DNA of 6,102 bases, taken from NCBI GenBank assembly GCA_016789785.1, contig JAEUQE010000354.1, positions 1-6,102 on the forward strand, given 5' to 3'. Within the stretch, counting starts at the first letter, position 1, and each line of letters opens with the position of its first letter. The notes below the pieces were generated by a model. That model did no database searches and was not told the origin of the DNA. It saw only the letters and a program-made list of their open reading frames with translations. Below are positions 1-6,102 of the stretch, piece by piece. This stretch comes from Bryobacterales bacterium. GTDB lineage: Bacteria > Acidobacteriota > Terriglobia > Bryobacterales > Bryobacteraceae. The translations under genes were made by a program, and so were the position numbers.

Positions 1-973
1 CGGCAGCCAATGGCATCGCACGCATTCCGCGCAGCGCTGGCGCCGGTGGCGGGGCGGCCGCGACTTTCCCCGCCTGCGCGGGCCCTGCCGCCGCCAGTGC
101 TCCGGAATAAACCACCGGTCCGACATTCTGGTCCTCGGGCAATTCCGCTTCTGGACGTTCGCGGTAGCGAGGTTCGTAGAGTCTGCTGATGAACGAAATC
201 GGGCGGCCCGACACCAGCGACAGCGTGACGTTGGTCCAGTCCTCGCCGGTCGTGTTGTCGACGATGGCCCATCCTTCGAGCAGCGATTCGGCATCCTTGA
301 GGATCAGCCGGTAGCTCGACTTCCAGATCGCGGTTGGCGTCATGTAACTGGCGACGATTTGCCGGCTCCGCGTGTCGGAAGAGTCGATGTAGACGCTGCG
401 TTTCTCCTTGGACCGGGCGACGGACAGCGCCGACAGATAGTCCTTCAACTGACGCTGCAGCGCCTGATCGGACAGCTTCAGTCCGCTGATGGACGCGAGG
501 TCCATCGTTCGAAGCTCTCCAGAGTCGAGAAGCAGCGTGAGTTGCTCCTTGTCCTGGGCCTTCTCGCCGAGCTTCACTATGCGCCCGCTGAAGATGGATC
601 CTTGCAGGGACTCGCCGCCGACGCGCACCTCAATCCGGGCACCCTTCAACTGATCGAGGAATTCGCTCAAGGCCTGCGCCTGGCGGAGTTGAAACGGATA
701 GTCCTGCAGACGCTCTTCAAGTGGCTCGCTCGCGTCGTAGCGGAGTCCGGTGATCTTGCCGCCGCTCTTGTCTTCCAGGGTGAGCGACTTCAGCACGTCG
801 TTCATGTCGGACGCTTTGAAGTCGAGACGCGCGGATTCGCCACCGCGCAATTCGCCGGAGCGCTCGAAGTATCCGACACCGTGTTTGTAGAGAATCACCG
901 TGCGCACCGGCAGTTCCGCCGTGAACGCCGTCTGAGTCAGGGCCGCCGTCACAAGCAACCTCCCGAGGGTCAT
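1..973 (-). CDS. Secreted DUF4139 domain-containing protein (3' end beyond window)
   Basis: Function is unknown; the DUF4139 family is widespread and often exported. The minus frame is open from the ATG at 973 to the left edge, giving 324 codons with the C-terminus missing. Residues 1-19 look like a signal peptide, with a probable cut after FTA. Family signatures follow: VILYKHGVGYFERSG near residues 26-40, FKASDMNDVLKSLTL at 52-66, and the DUF4139 core around 208-262, including SYMTPTAIWKSSYRL and the motif DNTTGEDWTNVTLSLVSGRP. After residue about 290 the chain becomes Ala/Pro/Gly-rich low complexity, a variable insert often found within this domain. The start is supported by GGAGG four bases upstream (978-982 on the plus strand). 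The gene is divergent from the beta-propeller gene. Family assignment rests on remembered motifs; no alignment was run. Confidence 0.85.
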   Translation of the reverse strand, partial: MTLGRLLVTAALTQTAFTAELPVRTVILYKHGVGYFERSGELRGGESARLDFKASDMNDVLKSLTLEDKSGGKITGLRYDASEPLEERLQDYPFQLRQAQALSEFLDQLKGARIEVRVGGESLQGSIFSGRIVKLGEKAQDKEQLTLLLDSGELRTMDLASISGLKLSDQALQRQLKDYLSALSVARSKEKRSVYIDSSDTRSRQIVASYMTPTAIWKSSYRLILKDAESLLEGWAIVDNTTGEDWTNVTLSLVSGRPISFISRLYEPRYRERPEAELPEDQNVGPVVYSGALAAAGPAQAGKVAAAPPPAPALRGMRAMPLAA

Positions 974-977
974 GCAT

Positions 978-982
978 CCTCC
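978..982 (-). promoter_or_regulatory. Ribosome binding site of the DUF4139 gene
   Basis: The minus strand reads GGAGG, then ATGC, then the ATG start at 973. The spacer is short (4 bases) but the match to the anti-Shine-Dalgarno is good. It favours this ATG, which is directly followed by a plausible signal peptide. An ATG embedded at the end of the GGAGG itself lies in another frame. Confidence 0.55.
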
Positions 983-1141
983 GCTGGACAAGCGCGATTC
1001 CAACCAAGAGTCTGGCCTGCCCGTCTCTTCATCATGACGCGTTTTGCGGTGCGGGGTTGCAATGGTCGCATCCGGTGAAGGTTCTTCCTTGCGGCGGTAG
1101 ATGTGAAATCCGCCCAGGCCCGTGCACTTGAGACTCCGGGC

Positions 1142-1153
1142 TACAATCCGGTC
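1142..1153 (+). promoter_or_regulatory. Predicted -10 box of a leaderless promoter
   Basis: TACAAT at 1142-1147 is followed by exactly six bases and then the ATG at 1154. With normal sigma-70 spacing, transcription would begin at the A of the start codon, giving a leaderless mRNA. Consistent with this, no purine-rich Shine-Dalgarno lies upstream of 1154. No good -35 is visible 16-18 bases upstream; TTGAGA at 1128-1133 is only 8 bases away. The leaderless reading is inference. Confidence 0.45.
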
Positions 1154-2365
1154 ATGGTTCGATGCGCGCTGTTGTTCCTCCCTTATCTCGTGCTGGGTCA
1201 AACCGGCTGGCCGCAGTTTGGCGGTCCCAACCGCGACTTTACCGCGCCTGCCGGGGCACTGCCGAAAGAGTGGCCGGCGGGAGGTCCGAAGACTCTCTGG
1301 AAGCGAGCGCTCGGCGAGGGCTACTCCGGAATTGCGGTTGTAGACGGTCTCCTCTACACCATGTACCTGCGAGGCGATCAGGATGTCACCGTCGCCGCCG
1401 ATGTCCGCACGGGGAAGACTCTGTGGGAGCACGCGACCAGCCGGCGAACGGTGCGCAGTCTCGACTATTCGAGCGGGAAGGGCCCTCACTCCACGCCGCT
1501 GGTCGCGGGCGGCCGCGTCTTCGTCGTGAATACGGTCGGCCACGCGTATGCGCTCGATGCGAAGTCGGGCAAGGAGGTTTGGAATATCGACCTATGGAAG
1601 GAGTCCACCACGGAACTCGATCGTGGCTACGCGGCAAGTCCCATTGCGTGGAAGGACAACATCCTCCTCCCGGTTGGCGGCGAAGGCAAGGCGATGGTTG
1701 CTCTCCGGCAGAACGATGGCTGGCAGGTCTGGCAGCGTGGCGATTCCGAGGGGAGCTACTCGTCGCCCCTGTTGTTCGATTTCGCCGGATCGAAGCAGGT
1801 GCTCACCTTCTTCGGGCGCGACATTGCCGGCATGAGCCCCGATACGGGCGACCACCTTTGGAGCCATCCGCACAAAACCGACTACGACCTGAACGTCAGC
1901 CCCCCACTTACCGGTCCGGACGGGATCATCGTGATGAGTTCCGCCTACAGTGGCGGAAGCCGCGCCGTCCAGCTCAAGAATGATGGGGGACGACTGACTG
2001 CCTCGGAAGTCTGGAATCAGGGGCGTTTCCGCATCCACCACAACAACGGGCTGCGGATTGGAGATGCGGTCTACGGATCGAGCGGGGACTTCGGCCCGGC
2101 ACCCATGACTGCCGTGAACGTGAAGGACGGCAGGATCCTGTGGCAAGACCGGACATTCGGCAAGTGCGCCATGATTCAGGCCGGGGACCGGACGCTGCTG
2201 CTCAGCGAAGAGGGCGAGTTGGCGCTGGCGGTGCTTTCCCGGGAGGGCATGAAGGTGCTGGGAAAATCGCAGGTCGCGGCGAGTAATGCATGGACAGCTC
2301 CCGCAGTCGCAAATACGACCATTTTTGTCCGGGATCGGCAGAGCCTGATGGCGTTAACCTTCTAG
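1154..2365 (+). CDS. Secreted PQQ-like beta-propeller repeat protein
   Basis: This is a 403-residue exported beta-propeller of the quinoprotein/BamB type. Such proteins act in the periplasm or at the envelope, either as scaffolds or as PQQ-dependent enzymes. The chain opens with a short hydrophobic signal (residues 2-15, ending VLGQ), then the family hallmark WPQFGGPNRD at 19-28. Repeated blade endings of the type D-x-x-[TS/D]-G-[KR]-x-[LV]-W are visible: DVRTGKTLW (83-91), DAKSGKEVW (135-143), SPDTGDHLW (228-236) and NVKDGRILW (322-330). No catalytic calcium/PQQ site or haem motif is recognisable, so a structural or binding role is more likely than a dehydrogenase. The frame extends upstream to a GTG at 1103. 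I prefer ATG 1154 because it begins the signal peptide and sits six bases after TACAAT. The small gene at 2374 follows after 8 bases. Confidence 0.85.
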   Translation: MVRCALLFLPYLVLGQTGWPQFGGPNRDFTAPAGALPKEWPAGGPKTLWKRALGEGYSGIAVVDGLLYTMYLRGDQDVTVAADVRTGKTLWEHATSRRTVRSLDYSSGKGPHSTPLVAGGRVFVVNTVGHAYALDAKSGKEVWNIDLWKESTTELDRGYAASPIAWKDNILLPVGGEGKAMVALRQNDGWQVWQRGDSEGSYSSPLLFDFAGSKQVLTFFGRDIAGMSPDTGDHLWSHPHKTDYDLNVSPPLTGPDGIIVMSSAYSGGSRAVQLKNDGGRLTASEVWNQGRFRIHHNNGLRIGDAVYGSSGDFGPAPMTAVNVKDGRILWQDRTFGKCAMIQAGDRTLLLSEEGELALAVLSREGMKVLGKSQVAASNAWTAPAVANTTIFVRDRQSLMALTF

Positions 2366-2373
2366 AATCGACG
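2363..2373 (+). promoter_or_regulatory. Possible -10 box overlapping the propeller stop codon
   Basis: TAGAAT at 2363-2368 contains the propeller gene's TAG stop and lies five bases before the ATG at 2374. The arrangement resembles the leaderless-type box upstream of 1154. No Shine-Dalgarno precedes 2374, so the small gene is translated either by coupling to the propeller gene or from a leaderless transcript. The -35 region is poor, and a chance match is possible. Confidence 0.25.
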
Positions 2374-2727
2374 ATGCCCCTCGAAGGTGAGAACGAACTC
2401 GCCCGGCATCCGCTGCCCGGCGACCGCACGCTCGCCTGGCGGGACGACGGGTCGCCCTACGATAACACTCTGCATGTCTATGTTCTGGCGGCGGACGGCT
2501 CCATCATCGATGCGATTGAGGCGGGAGCTGCCTTCACGGTCAACATCCTCGCCTTCCAGAACGAAGGCCCTGGCTTCTTCGATTTCTCCTTTTTCGCCAA
2601 CGGTCGCGTGTATCGCCTCAAGGTCGACCGGGAGCCATCTCTGCGCTTGCCTTTCCGGCTGCCATTGGGCTTCCGCTACAAGTCGCTGCTTGGGCGTCAT
2701 GTGATGTCGGTCACGGTGAAAGCATAG
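2374..2727 (+). CDS. Small beta-rich protein of unknown function
   Basis: I do not recognise this 117-residue protein. It has no signal peptide, transmembrane helix, cysteine or catalytic motif. The N-terminus is polar and acidic. From residue 31 onward it alternates short beta-like stretches (LHVYVLAADG, AFTVNILAFQ, FDFSFFANGRVYRLKV, HVMSVTVKA), which suggests an immunoglobulin- or jelly-roll-like sandwich. GC-rich third positions support real coding. The same frame is open upstream to 2290, but that part overlaps the propeller gene, so ATG 2374 is the likely start. It lies 8 bases after the propeller stop on the same strand, so co-transcription is plausible. The protein may be truncated, because the frame continues with coding-like composition past its TAG (see 2728-2820). 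That it is coding is fairly sure; function and true C-terminus are not. Confidence 0.6.
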   Translation: MPLEGENELARHPLPGDRTLAWRDDGSPYDNTLHVYVLAADGSIIDAIEAGAAFTVNILAFQNEGPGFFDFSFFANGRVYRLKVDREPSLRLPFRLPLGFRYKSLLGRHVMSVTVKA

Positions 2728-2820
2728 GGGCCAGCCGGCACCATCCATGTTCACCCCGGGAAGAGCCTCAAATGGGGCAAGCTCCGGATCATGATGCAGA
2801 CACAGGAGTTGGCTTCCCCT
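2728..2820 (+). other. Coding-like in-frame extension after the TAG
   Basis: In the frame of the preceding small gene, 31 codons after the TAG contain no stop and about 78% end in G or C, as in the neighbouring real genes. The conceptual peptide (GPAGTIHVHPGKSLKWGKLR and onward) continues the beta-rich style. After about 2820 the composition falls abruptly. This could be the decayed 3' end of a once longer gene, a sequencing substitution creating the TAG, or ordinary GC-rich spacer. No independent start or Shine-Dalgarno marks a separate gene. Confidence 0.35.
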
Positions 2821-2849
2821 GCCGAATACCATATCATTTCGTACTGTAT

Positions 2850-3030
2850 ACTTCCGTCAAATAGGACAAAAAAGGTCGCCGCGCAGGCCCGCCCCGCTTA
2901 TCTGACTTTCTTTCCATTCAGGTACAAACTTCACCGTTCGATGAAGATTTATTCCCTTATAATGTCAGAGACTGCAAACTAAGCCAACCGGGATAAGTAG
3001 TACTATCGGCACTTGAATCTTGACGGAAGT
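2850..3030. repeat. Perfect 11-bp inverted repeat with 159-bp spacing
   Basis: ACTTCCGTCAA at 2850-2860 is the exact reverse complement of TTGACGGAAGT at 3020-3030. Similarity extends imperfectly outward, with 15 of 17 positions matching over 2844-2860 against 3020-3036. Inward the match stops at once. The arms nearly bracket the AT-rich gap. They could be paired regulator binding sites upstream of the activase operon, or terminal repeats of a small non-autonomous element. No clear target-site duplication flanks them, and there is no transposase. Confidence 0.5.
2958..2963 (+). promoter_or_regulatory. Candidate -10 box for the dehydratase/activase operon
   Basis: A perfect TATAAT lies about 95 bases upstream of ATG 3059, in the AT-rich gap between the inverted repeat arms. 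The -35 is weak: TTCGAT at 2937-2942 with a 15-base spacer, or CGTTCG at 2935-2940 with 17. Transcription would begin near 2970 and leave an untranslated leader of about 90 bases containing the right repeat arm. Confidence 0.45.
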
Positions 3031-3044
3031 TTATAGGTTTTATC

Positions 3045-3049
3045 GAGGG
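3045..3049 (+). promoter_or_regulatory. Ribosome binding site for the dehydratase-like gene
   Basis: GAGGG lies nine bases before ATG 3059. It decides the start: the frame is also open to a TTG at 3020, but that codon lies inside the right inverted-repeat arm and has no ribosome site. The same GAGGG core precedes the next gene. Confidence 0.65.
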
Positions 3050-3058
3050 CTATCGAAC

Positions 3059-4858
3059 ATGAGTACGCAGCCGTTTGAACCCAAACCCAGCCTGGGAACT
3101 GGTTTGGTTCAGATCAACCAATCGATCGAAGACATCATCCAGAAGCGCCTCGCCGAAGAGCGGGCCCGCCTGGAACACGAAGCCGGCCTGGAGAAGAAGG
3201 AAGTCCACCACTTCAAGCGGCCGAACGAACGGACCTTCACGAGCCACCAAAGGGGGCACACCACGCTGTTGTTTGGTGGGCTGACCTGGAAGCACGAAAA
3301 GCTGATCCATGGTGCGCTCGAGGGCCTGGGCTATCTGGCCGAGGCATTGCCCACTCCCGATGTCGCCGCATTCCAACTGGGAAAGGAATATGGCAACAAC
3401 GGGCAGTGCAATCCCACCTACTTCACTGTCGGAAACCTCGTTCAATACTTGCAGAGCCTCGAAGAGCAGGGGCTCACGAAGCAGGAAATCGTCGACCGGT
3501 ATGTTTTCTTCACCGCCGGTGCGTGCGGTCCCTGCCGTTTCGGAATGTACGAAGCCGAGTACCGCCTGGCGTTACGCAACGCAGGCTTTGAAGGCTTCCG
3601 TGTGCTGCTGTTCCAGCAGTCCGGAGGTCTCAGCCAGTCCGACGCCGAAGCTGGCCTCGAGATGAACCTCGACTTCTTCCTCGGCATTCTCAACGCTTTG
3701 AACTGCGGCGACATCATCAACGAGGTCGCCTACCAGATCCGCCCCTACGAAGCCAATCCGGGTCAGACCGACGAGGTCACGGATCAGGCAATGGACTACA
3801 TGCAGGAAGTGTTCAAGAAGAAGCAACCCTGGAAGATCGGCGACGACTTGCCAGGCTTCCTTACGGGCTTCAAGGACACCGCGGAGTACCTTGGCAAGTT
3901 CGTCAATCAGCTTACTGGTGACGACATCACCGCTTCCCTGCATCGCTGCCGCGACATGTTCAATGAAGTGGAGGTCGACCGTCTGCGCGTGAAGCCGATC
4001 GTGAAGATCACCGGCGAGTTCTGGGCGCAGACCACCGAGGGCGACGGCAACTTCAACATGTTCAAGTTCCTGGAGCGCGAAGGCGCACAGGTACTGGTGG
4101 AGCCGATTGGCACCTGGATCATGTACATGATTCACCAGGTAATTCAGAAGTATCGCGATACCAAGGGTCTTGATGTCGGCGCGACCCTTCCTCCGCTGTG
4201 GCGGCTCGATCAGCGCACCAAGATCGAATGGAGTTTCCGGAACAAGGTGGCCAAGCTGAAACTGGCCGAGGCGGTCTTCAAACGCGAGTACCATCGCATT
4301 GTCGACGCGCTGGGCGGCCTCGCGCACCACCTCGCCGATCAGTACGAGCTTCAGCGCATGGGCCACCCCTTCTACAATTCGCGCGCGGGCGGCGGCGAAG
4401 GCCACCTCGAAGTCGCGAAGAACATCTACTACTCGAACAAGGATCTTGCTCACTTCGTCCTCAGCCTCAAGCCCTTCGGCTGCATGCCATCCACGCAGTC
4501 CGACGGCGCCCAGGCCGCGGTGGTGAGCCAGTATCGCGACATGATCTACCTTCCCATCGAGACTTCCGGCGAAGGCGAGATCAATGCGCACAGCCGTGTG
4601 CAGATGGCGCTCGGCGAAGCGAAGAACAAGGCAAAGCAAGAGTTCCAGGAAGCACTAAACAACACGGGCCTCACTTTGGATGAGTGCCGGGCCTGGGTGG
4701 ACGAGCACCCCGAAGTGAAGCGTCCGATGTATCACGTACCGCATACCAAGGGCGTGGTGGGTAACGCGGCCAACTTCGTCATGCACATTTCGGATCGCAT
4801 GAAGAAGGAAGGCTGGACCCGCAAGCCCGCTGTTGCGGTCGCCGCGGCGGTAAACTAA
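3059..4858 (+). CDS. 2-hydroxyacyl-CoA dehydratase-like Fe-S protein (activase-associated)
   Basis: This 599-residue cytoplasmic protein matches, segment by segment from memory, the C-terminal half of the long fused 'CoA-substrate-specific enzyme activases' (DUF2229/HgdB-like). Residues 17-50 form a charged helical lead. Then come NNGQCNP (Cys117; CYP in relatives), GACGPCR (Cys156, Cys159; GGCR in relatives), NCGDII...IRPYEANPG (215-235), VKITGEFWAQ (315-324), the GEGHLEV region near 446-452 and KPFGCMPS (Cys475; PFxCLP in relatives). Cys117, Cys159 and Cys475 are the probable cluster ligands, with Cys156 an extra candidate. In this superfamily the partner cluster receives an electron from an ATP-driven activase, here encoded 27 bases downstream. 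Substrate and reaction are unknown: it is not a classical HgdA/HgdB pair, and a double-cubane-type reductase or another ATP-dependent reductase is possible. The Ala/Val-rich C-terminal tail is unremarkable. Confidence 0.85.
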   Translation: MSTQPFEPKPSLGTGLVQINQSIEDIIQKRLAEERARLEHEAGLEKKEVHHFKRPNERTFTSHQRGHTTLLFGGLTWKHEKLIHGALEGLGYLAEALPTPDVAAFQLGKEYGNNGQCNPTYFTVGNLVQYLQSLEEQGLTKQEIVDRYVFFTAGACGPCRFGMYEAEYRLALRNAGFEGFRVLLFQQSGGLSQSDAEAGLEMNLDFFLGILNALNCGDIINEVAYQIRPYEANPGQTDEVTDQAMDYMQEVFKKKQPWKIGDDLPGFLTGFKDTAEYLGKFVNQLTGDDITASLHRCRDMFNEVEVDRLRVKPIVKITGEFWAQTTEGDGNFNMFKFLEREGAQVLVEPIGTWIMYMIHQVIQKYRDTKGLDVGATLPPLWRLDQRTKIEWSFRNKVAKLKLAEAVFKREYHRIVDALGGLAHHLADQYELQRMGHPFYNSRAGGGEGHLEVAKNIYYSNKDLAHFVLSLKPFGCMPSTQSDGAQAAVVSQYRDMIYLPIETSGEGEINAHSRVQMALGEAKNKAKQEFQEALNNTGLTLDECRAWVDEHPEVKRPMYHVPHTKGVVGNAANFVMHISDRMKKEGWTRKPAVAVAAAVN

Positions 4859-4874
4859 GTAGCGTCCATCGCGC

Positions 4875-4879
4875 GAGGG
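4875..4879 (+). promoter_or_regulatory. Ribosome binding site of the activase gene
   Basis: GAGGG lies six bases before ATG 4886, inside the 27-base gap after the preceding stop. It repeats the GAGGG-to-AACATG context of the gene upstream. No terminator fits in the gap, so the two genes share a transcript. Confidence 0.7.
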
Positions 4880-4885
4880 TACAAC

Positions 4886-6102
<1,217 letters not shown>

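Larger units (their letters stand above)
2821..3058 (+). other. AT-rich intergenic region upstream of the dehydratase/activase operon
   Basis: GC content is about 44% here, against roughly 60% around it. I see no gene. The 63-codon frame beginning at 2791 has no ribosome site and crosses the composition break. The stretch holds the inverted repeat arms at 2850-2860 and 3020-3030, a TATAAT box at 2958-2963, a second -10-like TATACT at 2847-2852 without a matching -35, and an 8-bp palindrome TAGTACTA at 2998-3005. No stem followed by a T-run is visible, so no terminator for the upstream genes can be called. It most likely carries the promoter and regulatory sites for the operon that starts at 3059. 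Confidence 0.6.

Noticed and set aside
970..1035. Minus-strand mini-frame of 21 codons (ATGATGAAG...) whose TGA overlaps the DUF4139 ATG as ATGA
   Set aside because: The overlap looks like translational coupling, but there is no ribosome site before it and the peptide has no recognisable character. Chance is likely.
359..1078. Plus-strand open frame of 239 codons
   Set aside because: It lies antisense over the well-supported DUF4139 gene, and its composition is explained by GC-rich codon shadowing.
2362..2832. Minus-strand open frame of 156 codons over the small unknown gene
   Set aside because: The plus-strand frame has the better codon pattern, gene order and beta-rich peptide. The minus frame reads as a shadow.
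2791..2982. Plus-strand frame of 63 codons in the intergenic region
   Set aside because: It has no ribosome site, crosses the composition break and has no recognisable motif. Its first codons are better explained as the in-frame tail of the small gene.
3020..3043. TTGACG at 3020-3025 as a consensus -35 box
   Set aside because: No acceptable -10 hexamer lies 16-18 bases downstream; TATAGG at 3032 is only six bases away.
3020..3058. Upstream TTG start at 3020 for the dehydratase-like protein
   Set aside because: The codon lies in the inverted-repeat arm with no ribosome site, whereas ATG 3059 has GAGGG nine bases upstream and begins the more plausible N-terminus.
3572..4639. Long minus-strand open frame of 355 codons
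   Set aside because: It is entirely antisense to the dehydratase-like gene, whose family motifs are clear. Long antisense frames are expected at this GC content.

Overview
The window is bacterial, GC-rich (roughly 60%) and gene-dense. The gene types point to an Acidobacteriota genome, with a Bryobacterales/Solibacter-like lineage as the best guess. These types are a DUF4139 protein, a secreted PQQ-type beta-propeller with the WPQFGGPNRD opening, and a two-gene dehydratase/activase set. The start regions with a TACAAT- or TAGAAT-like box just before ATG fit that guess. The lineage is inferred from gene style, not from a marker gene.

Layout. Positions 1-973, minus strand: the N-terminal 324 codons of a secreted DUF4139 protein that runs off the left edge. 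Positions 974-1153: a divergent intergenic region. Positions 1154-2365, plus strand: a secreted PQQ-like (BamB/quinoprotein-type) beta-propeller of 403 residues. Eight bases later, at 2374-2727, lies a small unrecognised beta-rich protein of 117 residues. Its reading frame stays open and coding-like for about 90 bases past its TAG. Positions 2821-3058: a clearly AT-richer gap (about 44% GC). It holds a TATAAT box and a perfect 11-bp inverted repeat (2850-2860 and 3020-3030) separated by 159 bases. Positions 3059-4858: a 599-residue 2-hydroxyacyl-CoA dehydratase-like Fe-S protein. It corresponds to the C-terminal portion of the long fused 'CoA-substrate-specific enzyme activases'. Positions 4886 to the right edge: an ATPase activase of the BadF/BadG/BcrA/BcrD family, with one complete activase domain and the start of a second.

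How the genes relate. The last two genes are 27 bases apart and have matching GAGGG ribosome binding sites, so they almost certainly form an operon. In this family the activase hydrolyses ATP to push a low-potential electron from its [4Fe-4S] cluster onto the Fe-S cluster of the dehydratase-like partner. The cysteines expected for both clusters are present. The partner is not a classical HgdA/HgdB-type dehydratase pair, so the substrate is unknown. This split ATP-driven reductase pair is the most interesting system in the window. The beta-propeller and the small protein may form a second transcription unit. The DUF4139 gene is divergent and shows no functional link to the rest.
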